A stretch of DNA of 64,000 nucleotides from Agrobacterium arsenijevicii (GCA_000949895.1 JWIT01000006.1:1-64000); one strand, 5' to 3'. Shown: positions 8,472 to 17,971, numbered from the stretch's first letter. Numbers and translations: made by a program. Notes: generated by a model not told the origin, from the sequence alone.

Positions 8472-8897
8472 ATGTGGTTTCTGATCAAAGGAACATTCTG
8501 GTTTTCGCTGGTACTCGTGGCGCTGTCCTATATCGGCAGCAGCAACGATCCCGCCAAGGAACCTTCGGCATTCGATCTTCCCAGCGCCGTTTCGGCAGCC
8601 GGTGAGGCCTATCGTTATGTCAGCGCCATCTGCATCGAAAAACCCGATGTCTGCGTCAAGGGCACCGAAACCTTCCACGCGCTCGGCGAACGGGCAAAGG
8701 AAGGCGCCAAGGTCGCTTATGAATTACTCGACAAGCAGCTTGCCTCCGGTGACAAGACGGCTCCCGTCGCCAAGCTCGTCAACGAGGGCGAAAAACTGGC
8801 CGAAGCGCCGGCGATCAGCGTCGAATTCCCTGGGGATACCGACACGCTGAAGACCGGTACCATCATTCCCCTGCCGCTGAAGCGCCCCGCACCCTGA
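8472..8897 (+). CDS. DUF5330 family protein
   Basis: 141 residues. A short N-terminal membrane segment (about 3-20, FWFSLVLVALSYIG) precedes a small helical domain with a Cys pair (AICIEKPDVC) and a Pro-rich end. I recognise this as DUF5330, small rhizobial proteins of unknown function. Single-gene unit: divergent from the kinase and followed by a strong intrinsic terminator at 8979-9010. Confidence 0.78.
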   Translation: MWFLIKGTFWFSLVLVALSYIGSSNDPAKEPSAFDLPSAVSAAGEAYRYVSAICIEKPDVCVKGTETFHALGERAKEGAKVAYELLDKQLASGDKTAPVAKLVNEGEKLAEAPAISVEFPGDTDTLKTGTIIPLPLKRPAP

Positions 8898-8978
8898 TTT
8901 TTTTCCCGGCCGCGCATCGCCGCGCCACCCCATTCCTGCAGCCGGATATGTCCGTCTGCGAGACTGCCTGCCAAACTT

Positions 8979-9010
8979 GCCCACGGAAACCTGTTTTCCG
9001 TGGGCTTTTT
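8979..9010 (+). terminator. Rho-independent terminator of the DUF5330 gene
   Basis: A perfect 11-bp stem (8979-8989 with 8995-9005, GCCCACGGAAA and its complement) with a 5-nt loop, followed immediately by TTTTT. It is about 80 bp after the stop codon, with sufE starting downstream at 9094. Confidence 0.9.
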
Positions 9011-9093
9011 CATGGCCTGCATGGTTCAAAAGCGACCACAATTCACCTATATCCTAGCGAAGACATGCAATAACGGACAATACGGCGCACAAC

Positions 9094-9510
9094 ATGGCCT
9101 CTCTCGATACGATCCTTGACGATTTCGCCTTCCTCGACGACTGGGAGGATCGCTATCGTTACGTCATCGAACTCGGCAAGGCGCTGCCCGATCTGCCGGA
9201 AGACAAGCGCACGTCCGAGAACAAGGTGCAGGGTTGTGCAAGTCAGGTCTGGCTCGTCAGCCATAGCGACGGTGCGGAAGATCCTCTCATGACCTTCGAG
9301 GGCGATTCCGATGCGCATATCGTGCGCGGCCTCGTCGCCATCGTTCTCGCCGTTTATTCCGGCAAGAAAGCTTCCGATATCGCCGATCTCGACGCCATCA
9401 AGGTGTTCGACAAGATCGGGTTGGTGGAACATCTGTCCTCGCAGCGTGCCAATGGCCTGCGCTCCATGATCAAGCGTATCCGCGAAGAAGCGCGGCTTCT
9501 GGCCGCCTGA
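9094..9510 (+). CDS. sufE: SufE-type cysteine desulfuration protein
   Basis: 138 residues, the normal SufE length. SufE accepts persulfide sulfur from the desulfurase SufS for iron-sulfur cluster assembly in the cytosol. The acceptor cysteine is C48 in KVQGCASQVW, preceded by the conserved LPDLPEDKR segment. It stands alone rather than in the suf operon, which is common in rhizobia. It is convergent with the DUF6456 gene, with a gap of only 4 bp. Confidence 0.93.
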   Translation: MASLDTILDDFAFLDDWEDRYRYVIELGKALPDLPEDKRTSENKVQGCASQVWLVSHSDGAEDPLMTFEGDSDAHIVRGLVAIVLAVYSGKKASDIADLDAIKVFDKIGLVEHLSSQRANGLRSMIKRIREEARLLAA

Positions 9511-9514
9511 CCCC

Positions 9515-10372
9515 TCACCCTGTTGCCACCGTTGTTGCCATCGGCGGGCGATAGTCTTCGTCGCCCCAGTGGTGGCTCGTCCTTGTGGTGCGTTGCGCTT
9601 GCGGCGCATAGTGCCGGGCAAGGGACAAAAGTGCGGCCCGCAACAGCAGTTTTGCCGAACGCGCCGGCCATTGCCGCTCCCGCTCCACCGCCTCCAGCCC
9701 CTTTTCGAAACAGCAGACATCGATGGCGACGCCCGACAGTTCAGGCCCCATCGCGTCGGCCGCACGGGAAAACCGCGTCCGTGCAGCCATCGCCGCCTCG
9801 GTGAGATCGAGTGCACCACCCGCCTCCCCCTTCGTGCGGCTCGCTGTTTTCGGCTCCCACGTTGCCGTTATCCTCGGGTTCAATTGCGCGCGATGAAAAT
9901 CGGCGGCGAGGCGTTCGCCCGCCTGCAAGGCGTCAATGGGAAAAAATGCCGTACCATCCCGCTCCTTCAGGCGTGAAAGGCTTGTCAGCGGCGAGGTATT
10001 GAGGTTGCGCCGGGCCGGCTGCCTGCCTTCGCCGACATCCAGAACCACCGCCTGCAAATCCCAATGCTGTTCCTGAAAAATCTCGTCTCGGTCCTTGGCT
10101 ATCGCGCGCTTGAGATATGCGGCGAGCGGCGGAGCGGCGGCGAGCGTGTTTCCCTGCGTTCCGATCAATCCCGCAGAGACGGCGAGCCGCACGGTTGCGG
10201 CCGGAAACCGCAAGGCTGGATGCCCTGCCCTGTCTTTCCCGGCCTCGGACCGTCGCAGCACCATATCGCCGCCATCCTCGAAGATTTCAGCCATGCCCGC
10301 AGCAATGAAACGCAGGAGCCGTAACAGGGCAGGATCGGGAGGCATGGCTGCTGCGCTTTTCGCCTCACTCAT
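9515..10372 (-). CDS. DUF6456 domain protein
   Basis: 285 residues from ATG 10372 (AAGGG 8 nt upstream), overlapping the stop of the upstream DnaA-like gene by 8 bp. An N-terminal winged-helix-like region (about 15-85) precedes a segment with N..TSPL..L and AGERLAADFHRAQLNPRITATW. The end carries the DUF6456 signature GPELSGVAIDVCCFEKGLE and WPARSAKLLLRAALLSLARHY. The family is alphaproteobacterial and poorly characterised. Tight coupling to a DnaA-domain protein suggests a joint DNA-binding or regulatory role, which is inference. Confidence 0.78.
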   Translation of the reverse strand: MSEAKSAAAMPPDPALLRLLRFIAAGMAEIFEDGGDMVLRRSEAGKDRAGHPALRFPAATVRLAVSAGLIGTQGNTLAAAPPLAAYLKRAIAKDRDEIFQEQHWDLQAVVLDVGEGRQPARRNLNTSPLTSLSRLKERDGTAFFPIDALQAGERLAADFHRAQLNPRITATWEPKTASRTKGEAGGALDLTEAAMAARTRFSRAADAMGPELSGVAIDVCCFEKGLEAVERERQWPARSAKLLLRAALLSLARHYAPQAQRTTRTSHHWGDEDYRPPMATTVATG

Positions 10373-10787
10373 CCCGCACACCCTTCATCACATTGAAAAT
10401 GCTGCCGGCAAGCCGCTCCAGCATGGCAACGAACTCGTCGAAGGCCGGCTCGTCGCGACGGTCCTCCACCACCTGGCAGGCATGACCGACCGTCGTTCTG
10501 TCCCTGCCGAAACAGGGGCCGATATCCGACATGGGAATACCAAGCTGCACATGGCACACATACATGGCGATCTGGCGGATATGGCATTCACTGCGCCGCC
10601 TGTCCCGGCGCGTGGCCACACGATCGCCGGTCAATTGCACCATTTCGCCGGTCAGTTGCCGGATCAGCCGGCAAATCCGCGAAATCTCATCCCGCCCGGC
10701 CACGGGTGAAAAGCGGCGAAAATTGCGATGGTCGACCTGCACGCAAGGTCGCAACGGGGCAGGCAAAGACGACATATCCGGCGGCAT
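10365..10787 (-). CDS. Stand-alone DnaA domain IV-like DNA-binding protein
   Basis: 140 residues from ATG 10787 (AGGAG 6 nt upstream). The segment from about residue 65 to 130 resembles the DnaA C-terminal DNA-binding domain: IRQIAMYVCHVQLGIPMSDIG followed by GRDRTTVGHAC, the signature that reads the DnaA box. No AAA+ domain is present, so it cannot be an initiator by itself. It is the first gene of a two-gene operon with DUF6456. It could bind DnaA-box-like sequences as a regulator; the target is unknown. Confidence 0.8.
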   Translation of the reverse strand: MPPDMSSLPAPLRPCVQVDHRNFRRFSPVAGRDEISRICRLIRQLTGEMVQLTGDRVATRRDRRRSECHIRQIAMYVCHVQLGIPMSDIGPCFGRDRTTVGHACQVVEDRRDEPAFDEFVAMLERLAGSIFNVMKGVRDE

Positions 10788-10956
10788 ATGCAACTCCTCT
10801 ACGAATAGGAATTAATTCATACACCTGAGAACGACCATGGGGAAGTGCGAATTTGACGTCGGAAAACATGCAATTGATTTTGCTTTATTTTTGAAGATTG
10901 ACGAGCTTCGGAGAAGGATTCTTTTCCTCTACCGAAATTACGCGCGGCAATAAAAA

Positions 10957-10976
10957 AGCCGGTCGAAGGACCGGCT
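10957..10976 (-). terminator. Rho-independent terminator downstream of ros
   Basis: On the minus strand an 8-bp stem AGCCGGTC / GACCGGCT with a 4-nt loop is followed by TTTTTATTG. It lies about 195 bp beyond the ros stop codon, on the far side of a repeat element at 11025-11141, and upstream of the DnaA-like gene. Confidence 0.85.
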
Positions 10977-11024
10977 GGGCATAAAGCTTGGTTACATCTG
11001 GAGCAGACGTTTGCGTCCTGCCGC

Positions 11025-11141
11025 CTTCTCCCCGCGGGGGAGAAGGTCGCAGCAGCGGATTGAAAGGGCAAGGCCAGCAATATGCTGCGAGAGTGCCCCT
11101 CGTCCGGCCCTTCAGGCCACCTTCTCCCCAGCGGGGAGAAG
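11025..11141. repeat. Palindromic intergenic element, family D (CTTCTCCCC arms)
   Basis: The ends are CTTCTCCCCGCGGGGGAGAAG (about 11025-11045) and CTTCTCCCCAGCGGGGAGAAG (about 11121-11141), each itself palindromic, around a centre carrying GCCCCTCGTCCGGCCCTTCAGGCC. This layout is common in rhizobial intergenic DNA. It occupies the ros 3' untranslated region, between ros and its terminator. The rest of 10788-11171 is the promoter region of the DnaA-like gene. Confidence 0.78.
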
Positions 11142-11171
11142 AACCGGCCAGACCGATCCGTTTTTAGAAAA

Positions 11172-11600
11172 TCAACGGTTCGCCTTGCGGCGCTGACCGA
11201 GACCCATTTCCTTGGCGAGCCGCGAACGGGCTTCGGCATAGGCGGGAGCAACCATCGGATAGTCGACCGGCAGATCCCATTTTTCGCGATATTCTTCCGG
11301 CGTCATGCTGTGATGCGTCGTCAGGTGGCGCTTGAGCGACTTGAACGAGCCGCCACATTCCAAACAGACGATGTGATCGTCCTGAACCGACTTGCGAACG
11401 GACACGGCAGGCTTCTGCTTTTCAACATTGACCGCCACCGATGCCGGTGCCGATGTTCCGCTGAGTGCCGTATGAACATCCGAAATAAGGCCGGGAAGCT
11501 CAGTTACCGGAACGACGTGGTTGCTAACATAGGCAGCCACAATATCCGCCGTCAGTTCGACCAGCAGATCCTGGGCGTTACCGTATGCAGTTTCCGTCAT
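11172..11600 (-). CDS. ros: Ros/MucR zinc-finger transcriptional regulator
   Basis: 142 residues. Ros represses virC/virD and the oncogene ipt and controls exopolysaccharide in A. tumefaciens. The single C2H2-type finger has Cys79, Cys82 and His92 with His96/His97 in [19 protein letters not shown], followed by the conserved [14 protein letters not shown] and a basic tail. Length and sequence match A. tumefaciens Ros as I remember it. A perfect dyad resembling the Ros box lies about 100-120 bp upstream, consistent with the known autoregulation. This gene is the strongest taxonomic marker in the window. Confidence 0.96.
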   Translation of the reverse strand: MTETAYGNAQDLLVELTADIVAAYVSNHVVPVTELPGLISDVHTALSGTSAPASVAVNVEKQKPAVSVRKSVQDDHIVCLECGGSFKSLKRHLTTHHSMTPEEYREKWDLPVDYPMVAPAYAEARSRLAKEMGLGQRRKANR

Positions 11601-12001
11601 TTAAGTATCTCCTGTTATTGATCTCCAGACGCGAGCGAACGCCGCATCGAGCGATGTGAAGTTACCCGGTGCCCCACCTTCGCCTGTTGAAACCAACGTG
11701 AAATCTACCCCTAGATTTCAAGCGAAACCGGAAACGAATTGATCCGAGATTCAACTTGTAGCCCGCGACATGGCCAACAATGGTCTGATCAACCATAGAT
11801 TAGACATTAATAAAATGCCTATGTCGACCATGAAGAGGCTAGATGCAAATCGCGATAAGCAACTTTACACTTAATTTGGATAGCATCAAAACAGCAAAAG
11901 TCAAATTCCTATTATGAATTTTTCAGTTCAAAACAGTCTAATTGGAATACAAAAAATCACGGGTAATAAAATACTATGCCAAGTAGTAATGGAAACCGAA
12001 G
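11601..12001. other. Long AT-rich region upstream of ros
   Basis: About 400 bp between ros and the mrp operon, both on the minus strand, with no believable ORF. It is AT-rich, as expected for DNA bound by MucR/Ros-type regulators, and carries the perfect dyad at 11699-11720. Confidence 0.6.
11699..11720. promoter_or_regulatory. Candidate Ros box (autoregulatory operator)
   Basis: A perfect 9-bp inverted repeat, TGAAATCTA and TAGATTTCA, separated by CCCC. The half-site TAGATTTCA differs at one position from TATATTTCA, the half-site I recall from the published virC/virD Ros box. It lies 99-120 bp upstream of the ros start codon. Confidence 0.7.
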
Positions 12002-12021
12002 ACCCCCTATTATTAGGGGGT
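12002..12021 (-). terminator. Hairpin closing the mrp operon
   Basis: A perfect 8-bp stem (ACCCCCTA / TAGGGGGT) with a 4-nt loop, 10 bp after the mrpG stop codon. There is no clear U-run after it on the minus strand, so termination is likely but not certain. Confidence 0.6.
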
Positions 12022-12030
12022 AATTCAACT

Positions 12031-12363
12031 TCAAATTTTCTTTAGGTCATCAACTACCGATTTATCGGCAAGCGGATAACCTGCCTTGTGTGCAGCCATA
12101 GCAAGAAGATGTGCAGAGACGGGTGCTGTCAGAACAAAGAAAAAGAAACCGGCAAGCGCCCGCGCCAAGGTCGATATTTCCATGGAATGAATGCCCACAG
12201 CCAGAAGCAGCAGGCCGGAACCCACCGTGCCCGCTTTGGAGGCTGCATGCATGCGGGTATAGACATCCGGCAGGCGATTGAGCCCGATTGCCGCAATCAG
12301 CGAGAAGGCAGCGCCTGAAACCGTCAGCGCCGCAACCAAAATAGCCACGATCCAGCCCATCAT
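12031..12363 (-). CDS. mrpG: Mrp/Pha antiporter subunit G
   Basis: 110 residues with three membrane helices and the MnhG/PhaG motif [20 protein letters not shown]. It is the last gene of the seven-gene Mrp operon. Subunit G belongs to the multi-subunit Na+(K+)/H+ antiporter in the inner membrane, needed for pH and ion homeostasis; the S. meliloti Pha system is required for adaptation during nodule infection. The ATGA start/stop overlap with mrpF shows translational coupling. Confidence 0.94.
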   Translation of the reverse strand: MMGWIVAILVAALTVSGAAFSLIAAIGLNRLPDVYTRMHAASKAGTVGSGLLLLAVGIHSMEISTLARALAGFFFFVLTAPVSAHLLAMAAHKAGYPLADKSVVDDLKKI

Positions 12364-12746
12364 CGTCCGCCCCTTCTCTTTCCACGCTTCGGCCCGGTTT
12401 TCGTAGGCTTTTCAATGTCTTCTGATGCCCTCTCCCCGTCCAGAACCGCCTTTGTCCCGCGCCTGCCATCTGCGCCGCGCGACAACACGAAGCGGGCAAA
12501 GGCCACCGTTGCCAGAAAACCCACCAGCCCTAGCGCAATGGCAATATCGACGTAAAGATCGAAGCCGGTGCGGATGGCGATGACCGCGATGAAGCCGATG
12601 GCGATGCCGACCAGCATGTCGAGCGCGACGATCCGGTCCGGCAAGGTCGGACCGACGACAACGCGATATACTGTCAGCAAAAACGCAGCCGACAGTACAA
12701 CCGTGGCAAGTATAGTTGCAAATGAAACTATTTGTTCCGGCGTCAT
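12360..12746 (-). CDS. mrpF: Mrp/Pha antiporter subunit F
   Basis: 128 residues from ATG 12746, which overlaps the mrpE stop as ATGA; longer upstream extensions are not credible. Three helices, with the MnhF motif [16 protein letters not shown]. The C-terminal tail of about 35 residues is basic and longer than in most MrpF proteins (ending [11 protein letters not shown]). It is an essential small subunit of the same complex. Confidence 0.93.
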   Translation of the reverse strand: MTPEQIVSFATILATVVLSAAFLLTVYRVVVGPTLPDRIVALDMLVGIAIGFIAVIAIRTGFDLYVDIAIALGLVGFLATVAFARFVLSRGADGRRGTKAVLDGERASEDIEKPTKTGPKRGKRRGGR

Positions 12747-13222
12747 CCCTGAAACGCCTCCATGATCTTTTTTTCGAAGCCGTTCCTGATGTCGTTCTTT
12801 GCTGCTTCGATATTGCTGCAATCGATCGCGTGGACGTAGAGCGTCTTTTTATCGTCGGAAACATCGACCGACAGCGTGCCGGGAGTCAGCGTGATGAGAT
12901 TGGCAAGCAGCGTGATCTGGAAATCCGTCGTCAGCCTCAGCGGATAGGCGAAGATGCCGGGCTGCACATCCAGCTTGCGCCGCGTCACCATCACCGCGAC
13001 CTTCCAGGCCGACAGCGCCAATTCCTTGAAGAACAGCAGCAGCAGCGACAGCACGCGGACGGGACGCAGCCGATGGCTGGCGCCGCCAGGTATCTGGTGA
13101 CGGATAAGGCCGAGCGCCAGGCCCGAGACGATGAGGCCGAAGAAGATGTTGGCCGGAGTGACGCTGCCGGTTACGGCAAGCCACACGGCGACAAAGAGCA
13201 ATATCAAGACGTAGCGGCTCAT
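12743..13222 (-). CDS. mrpE: Mrp/Pha antiporter subunit E
   Basis: 159 residues with two N-terminal membrane helices and a soluble domain. The latter includes [25 protein letters not shown], the MnhE signature region. Start and stop overlap mrpD and mrpF as ATGA. MrpE is a structural subunit needed for complex stability in studied species. Confidence 0.94.
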   Translation of the reverse strand: MSRYVLILLFVAVWLAVTGSVTPANIFFGLIVSGLALGLIRHQIPGGASHRLRPVRVLSLLLLFFKELALSAWKVAVMVTRRKLDVQPGIFAYPLRLTTDFQITLLANLITLTPGTLSVDVSDDKKTLYVHAIDCSNIEAAKNDIRNGFEKKIMEAFQG

Positions 13223-14790
13223 GGGTTGCCCCCTTCGGAAAACACCGACTGGATATAGGCTTCAGGATTGCCAAGGCCCGCCGCCGCTTGCTGGCTGAGA
13301 TTGAGCAGGCTTTCCGGGAACAGGCCGAAAAATACCACCAGCAATGTCAGCCCCACCAGCGGCGTGAAAGACGGGGCCGCCAGAGGCGACGAAGGCTGCG
13401 CCGGAGCTTGCCCGGTCGATGCCGGACGCCAGAAGCACAGAAGGAAGACCCGCCCGAAGGCGATGGTGGTAATGAAACCGGAGGCGAGAATGGAGGCAGC
13501 GAGCCACCAGGCACCGATATCGATCGCCGATTTGACGAGAACGACCTTCGGCCAGAAGCCGGAAAAGGGCGGCAGGCCGGAACCGGCGAAAAACAGCGCG
13601 AGCGCGAGGCCCGAAAACCACGGCGCCTGCCGGTAAAGGCCACCGAGCGAGGTCAGGGCGAAACTGCCGCCGAGACGGGCCGTATGGCCGGCAGCGAGAT
13701 AAAGCGCCGTCATCAGCACCATGGAGTGCAGCGCGTAAAGGATCGCCCCTGACACACCGGAGGGCGTGCCGATGGCGATGCCCGCCATCATGTAACCGAT
13801 GCCTGATATGACGATATAACCGAGCATGCGGCGGATATCGTTTTGGGCCAGCGCGCCCATGGCCCCCAGCACCATGGTCAATGCCGCAGAGACGGCGATG
13901 ACGATGCTCAGCTCCTCCCGCTCGACCGGAAACAGCATGACCATGACGCGCAGCAGTGCGTAGATACCGACCTTGGTGAGCAACCCGCCGAACAGGGCGG
14001 AAACGACGATACGTGGCGTGTGATAGGAGGCAGGCAGCCAGAAATTCACCGGAAAGGCCGCCGCCTTCATGGCAAAGGCGAGAGCAAACAGGCTGGTCAG
14101 CGTCATCAGCGGTGCCGTGCCGCGCAGCTGTGTCGCCTTCAGCGCGATATCGGCCATGTTGAGCGTGCCGAAGATGGCATAGAGATAACCGACCGCAATC
14201 AGGAACAGCGTCGTGCCGATGAGGTTCAGAATGGCGTATTTCAGCGCGCCGTCGATCTGCTCGCGCGTGGAGCCAAGCACGATCAGCCCGAAGGACGAGA
14301 TCAGCAGCACCTCGAACCAGACATAGAGGTTGAAGAGGTCGCCAGTCAGGAACGCGCCGGTGACGCCCGCCATCAACAGCATCAGGAAGGGATAAAACCC
14401 GTATCGCCTGCCGGCGGCGTCGATATCGGCGCTGGCATGGATAGCGCCGGCAAGCGCCACAATGGCGGCGGCGAGTGAGAGCAGCGTGCCGGTGAGATCA
14501 GCGGTAAAGGCGATGCCGAAGGGCGGTAGCCAGCGGCCCATGACCATGGTGAACGGTCCCTCGGTCACCACCTCCCACAAAAGGGCGGCATCGAGCAGCA
14601 CCAGCAGGACGAGCGCCGTGATCGCGATGGGCGCGTGCAGACGCATGGAGTGGCGCAGCATCATCAGCACCGCGCCCGCGCCGATTGAGAGCGCGACGGG
14701 GAGAATGATCAGCCAGTCGGACAAGGGCACGGGTGCCGTGACGAGCGCTGCGGAAAGATCGGATATTGCGGAAGTGGTGGATGAAGCCAT
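13219..14790 (-). CDS. mrpD: Mrp/Pha antiporter subunit D
   Basis: 523 residues, about 14 membrane helices. It is related to the proton-pumping subunits NuoM/NuoN of complex I (proton_antipo_M domain, about residues 130-420). Conserved segments include GDLFNLYVWFEVLLISSFGL with the functional Glu in helix 5, and the KAAAFPVNFWLPASYHTPR region with the key Lys. It starts 21 bp after mrpC ends, the only gap in the operon. It probably forms a proton channel with MrpA. Confidence 0.95.
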   Translation of the reverse strand: MASSTTSAISDLSAALVTAPVPLSDWLIILPVALSIGAGAVLMMLRHSMRLHAPIAITALVLLVLLDAALLWEVVTEGPFTMVMGRWLPPFGIAFTADLTGTLLSLAAAIVALAGAIHASADIDAAGRRYGFYPFLMLLMAGVTGAFLTGDLFNLYVWFEVLLISSFGLIVLGSTREQIDGALKYAILNLIGTTLFLIAVGYLYAIFGTLNMADIALKATQLRGTAPLMTLTSLFALAFAMKAAAFPVNFWLPASYHTPRIVVSALFGGLLTKVGIYALLRVMVMLFPVEREELSIVIAVSAALTMVLGAMGALAQNDIRRMLGYIVISGIGYMMAGIAIGTPSGVSGAILYALHSMVLMTALYLAAGHTARLGGSFALTSLGGLYRQAPWFSGLALALFFAGSGLPPFSGFWPKVVLVKSAIDIGAWWLAASILASGFITTIAFGRVFLLCFWRPASTGQAPAQPSSPLAAPSFTPLVGLTLLVVFFGLFPESLLNLSQQAAAGLGNPEAYIQSVFSEGGNP

Positions 14791-14811
14791 GTCTGTTTAC
14801 GCCTCGCCCGC

Positions 14812-15189
14812 TCAATAACCGAGCGGCGGCAAAGGCTCGCCTGCCGGTTCTGCGGTGCGCATTTCGTCCGTGTCATCGGTCTGCAATTCCTGGAATGCGC
14901 GCCAGGTCAACACCAGAAGGAAACAGAAGAAGGAAAAGGAAATGACGATTGCCGTCAGGATCAGCGCCTGCGGCAGCGGATTGGCCGCACCTGCGGGCAG
15001 GGTGTCCATGCCGGGCGGAATGATCGGCGGCACCTCGCGCGTCAGCCTGCCCGCCGTAAACAGCAGGAGGTTGACCGCGTTGCCGAGAATGGCGATGCCG
15101 AGCAGCATGCGGATGCTGTGGCGCGACAGCATGAGATAGATCGCCACCGAGAAGAAGATGCCGACGAGAATGGAGAAGACCGCTTCCAT
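14812..15189 (-). CDS. mrpC: Mrp/Pha antiporter subunit C
   Basis: 125 residues, NuoK-like with three helices. Contains HSIRMLLGIAILGNAVNLLLF, typical of MnhC, and the PLPQALILTAIVISF segment with acidic neighbours. The start overlaps the mrpB stop by one base (TGATG on the coding strand). The C-terminal tail is acidic. Confidence 0.94.
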   Translation of the reverse strand: MEAVFSILVGIFFSVAIYLMLSRHSIRMLLGIAILGNAVNLLLFTAGRLTREVPPIIPPGMDTLPAGAANPLPQALILTAIVISFSFFCFLLVLTWRAFQELQTDDTDEMRTAEPAGEPLPPLGY

Positions 15190-15608
15190 CAGTCGCTTTC
15201 CCTTTCTTCCAGCGCAAGCGCAATGGAGGTGATGGCGCCGACCACGACGAGATAAACGCCGATATCGAAGGACATGACGGTGGAGAGCGGCACTTCGACG
15301 CCCAGAAGGCTCGGATAGACCCAGAGCCCGGTCATGAAGGGTACGCCCGCAGCAATCGATACGAGGCCGGACAGCATCGCCATCAATAGCCCGGCACCGG
15401 CGATGGACAGCGGATGAAACACGATGGCGCGCCGAACCGCCGCCACGCCGTAAGCGATGCCGTAGATCGCCAGCGCCGAGACCGCGATCAACCCGCCGAT
15501 GAAACCGCCACCCGGCTCGTTATGGCCGCGCAGCAGCACGAAGATGGAAAACAGCACCATCAGGCTGGTGACAACAGGGGCAACTGTGCGCAGGATCAGC
15601 GTGTTCAT
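15189..15608 (-). CDS. mrpB: Mrp/Pha antiporter subunit B
   Basis: 139 residues with four membrane helices and the MnhB motif [13 protein letters not shown] separate mrpB gene, alongside a full-length mrpA that carries its own MnhB-like tail, makes this a group 1 (seven-gene) operon. The start overlaps the mrpA stop as ATGA. Confidence 0.94.
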   Translation of the reverse strand: MNTLILRTVAPVVTSLMVLFSIFVLLRGHNEPGGGFIGGLIAVSALAIYGIAYGVAAVRRAIVFHPLSIAGAGLLMAMLSGLVSIAAGVPFMTGLWVYPSLLGVEVPLSTVMSFDIGVYLVVVGAITSIALALEERESD

Positions 15609-17971
15609 GCCCGCGCTCCCTTTTTCTTGGCGATCTTCGCCGGCCCCTTGACGACCGCCGGACGGATGCGGATGAGCGCGAGGATGGCAAGGCCGGTTAT
15701 CATCACCACCGCGATCTCGCCCAGCGTATCCGTGCCGCGGAAATCAACGATGATGACATTCACCACATTGGCGCCGTGGGCGATGACCTTGGAATAGGTG
15801 TTGTAGAAATCGGTGAGGCGATTGTCGAAACTCGCCTCCGTCGCCCGCATCAGGAACAACGCAAAGCCGGTTCCGCAGGCAAGGGCGATGGTGCTGTCCA
15901 GCAACGTCTGGCCAAGGCCGCGATGGTCTGACGGCGACAGGCGAAGCCGCGTCATCACCAGCGTCAGGATGACCACCGACAGCGTTTCGACCATGAACTG
16001 CGTGAAGGAAAGATCGGGCGCACCGAACAGCAGGAAGATGACCGCCACGGCAAAACCCTGAATGCCGAGCGCGATGATGGCGGTAAGCCGGCTCGAAGCC
16101 GTGAGCACCGCGACAAGGCCCGCAACCGCAATGGCGATGAAGGTCAGTTCATGGATCTTCATGTCGCGCGGCCAGGCCGGCATGGACGGAAGTTCGCCAT
16201 AAAGAAACAGCGGCGCAAGCAGCACGACGGCAACGATGGCGAAGGTGGCGGTGACGTAAAATTCCAGCCTGCCGGGCTGGATGAGCCGGGTGATATGGAA
16301 CGAGACTTTGACGAGTGCTGTGATGAAAACATCAAAGCCCCTGTCCGGCCCCGGCCCCATCGCCTTGAAGGTGCGCACCATCAGGCCACGGACGGCGGAA
16401 AGCTGCGTATAGAGGGCGATGCCGAGCGCGATCGTCAGCAGCGACAGGCCGAGTGGCACGCCGATATGGGGAATGAGCGAGATTTCCACCGGCCGCGCCT
16501 TGCCCGCAATCGCGCTTGCCATGGGTGTCGAGATGTAGAAATGCGCGATGCCGGAAAAAAGCGCGATGGTCAGCCCCTTCACCGCCAGAAGCGCCGGGCC
16601 GAGCCAGAGCAGCACCGGTCCCTCATGCGCATGTTTCGGCGTTTTCACCGGCTTGCCGAGGAAGGGTTTCAATCCCACGGCAAAGGCGACGGCGAACATC
16701 AGCCCGTTGCCGAGAATGGCGATGCCGGTGAACAGCACGGCGCGCGGATTGCCATGCGCCAGCGCATAATAAATCTCCTCCTTGGCGAGAAAGCCGAAGA
16801 AGGGAGGCAGGCCGGCCATGGAAATCGCTGCCGCAAGTGCTGCTGCGAAGGTTATCGGCATGGCTTTTCGCAAGCCACCTAGCTTCGTCACGTCCCGGGT
16901 GCCGGTCTCATGGTCGATGATACCGGCGACCATGAACAGCGCGCCCTTGAACAGCGAATGCGCCACCAGATAAAGCACCGCTGCCTCGATGGCGTGGTCC
17001 GAGCCGAAGCCCGTCAGCATCACCAAAAGGCCGAGCGAGGACACCGTGGTATAGGCGAGCATCAGCTTCAGATCGGTCTGGCGCACGGCCAGCAGCGCGC
17101 CGGTCAGCATCGTCAGTCCGCCGAAGAACGGCAGCAGGATTTGCCAGGCGGCGGTATCGCCGAGAACCGGATTGAGGCGCATCAGAAGATAGACGCCGGC
17201 CTTCACCATGGTTGCCGAATGCAGATAGGCCGAAACCGGTGTCGGCGCTTCCATGGCGTTGGGCAGCCAGAAATGGAAGGGAAACTGCGCCGATTTGGTG
17301 AAGGCGCCGCCGAGAACCAGAAGCAGTGCGGCCAGATAAAACGGGCTGTCGCGCAATATATCGCCGCCACGCACCAGCATCGACAATTGCGTCATGCCGC
17401 TCATGTCCCAGATGAAGATCAGCCCGGCGAGCAGCAGCAGACCGCCGCCACCCGTTACCACCAGCGCCTGCAAGGCGGCGCGGCGCGCGGCGGGACGCGT
17501 ATGGTCAAAGCCGATCAGCAGGAAGGAGGTTATCGAGGTCAGTTCCCAATAAACAAACAGCATCAACAGGCTGTCGGAAACGACGACGCCCAGCATCGCG
17601 CCCATGAACAGCAGCAGGAAGGACAGGAAGCGACCCTGCTGCGGGTGCCCCTTCATGTATCCGCCGGCATAAAGCACGATCAGCAGACCGATACCGGTGA
17701 TGAGAAGCGCGAAGGTCAGCGACAGGCCGTCGATGAACCAGGAGAAGCTGAGGTTGAAACTCGGAACCCAGACGTAACCGCCCGTCACCACGCCACCCGC
17801 CGCCACCTGCGGCAGCATCAGCGCGAAATGGACAAAGGCCAGCGCCGGCGCGATCGCGAGGATCCACGCGGCATTGTGACCGAACTTCTTCACCAGCACC
17901 GGTGCGGCAAGCGCTGCCAGAAACGGCAAGAACAGCGACAGGAATGTCAGCTGCGTGACATCTGATGTCAT
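15605..17971 (-). CDS. mrpA: Mrp/Pha antiporter subunit A
   Basis: 788 residues, about 21 helices. The N-terminal two thirds is NuoL-like ([22 protein letters not shown] with the key Glu near residue 143; [30 protein letters not shown] region). The C-terminal third is MnhB/NuoJ-like ([30 protein letters not shown]). It is the first gene of the operon, with GGGAG upstream of ATG 17971 and a divergent promoter shared with msrB. It carries the main ion pathway of the Na+/H+ antiporter. Confidence 0.96.
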   Translation of the reverse strand: MTSDVTQLTFLSLFLPFLAALAAPVLVKKFGHNAAWILAIAPALAFVHFALMLPQVAAGGVVTGGYVWVPSFNLSFSWFIDGLSLTFALLITGIGLLIVLYAGGYMKGHPQQGRFLSFLLLFMGAMLGVVVSDSLLMLFVYWELTSITSFLLIGFDHTRPAARRAALQALVVTGGGGLLLLAGLIFIWDMSGMTQLSMLVRGGDILRDSPFYLAALLLVLGGAFTKSAQFPFHFWLPNAMEAPTPVSAYLHSATMVKAGVYLLMRLNPVLGDTAAWQILLPFFGGLTMLTGALLAVRQTDLKLMLAYTTVSSLGLLVMLTGFGSDHAIEAAVLYLVAHSLFKGALFMVAGIIDHETGTRDVTKLGGLRKAMPITFAAALAAAISMAGLPPFFGFLAKEEIYYALAHGNPRAVLFTGIAILGNGLMFAVAFAVGLKPFLGKPVKTPKHAHEGPVLLWLGPALLAVKGLTIALFSGIAHFYISTPMASAIAGKARPVEISLIPHIGVPLGLSLLTIALGIALYTQLSAVRGLMVRTFKAMGPGPDRGFDVFITALVKVSFHITRLIQPGRLEFYVTATFAIVAVVLLAPLFLYGELPSMPAWPRDMKIHELTFIAIAVAGLVAVLTASSRLTAIIALGIQGFAVAVIFLLFGAPDLSFTQFMVETLSVVILTLVMTRLRLSPSDHRGLGQTLLDSTIALACGTGFALFLMRATEASFDNRLTDFYNTYSKVIAHGANVVNVIIVDFRGTDTLGEIAVVMITGLAILALIRIRPAVVKGPAKIAKKKGARA

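Noticed and set aside
12716..14478. Open frames on the plus strand opposite mrpD and mrpE (12716-13258, 13843-14478)
   Set aside because: Low-complexity basic translations with no start signals; the minus-strand genes are tightly overlapping mrp genes.
16910..17965. A 351-codon open frame antisense to mrpA
   Set aside because: Its His/Gln/Arg-rich translation is the typical reverse complement of a membrane protein gene, and mrpA is unambiguous.
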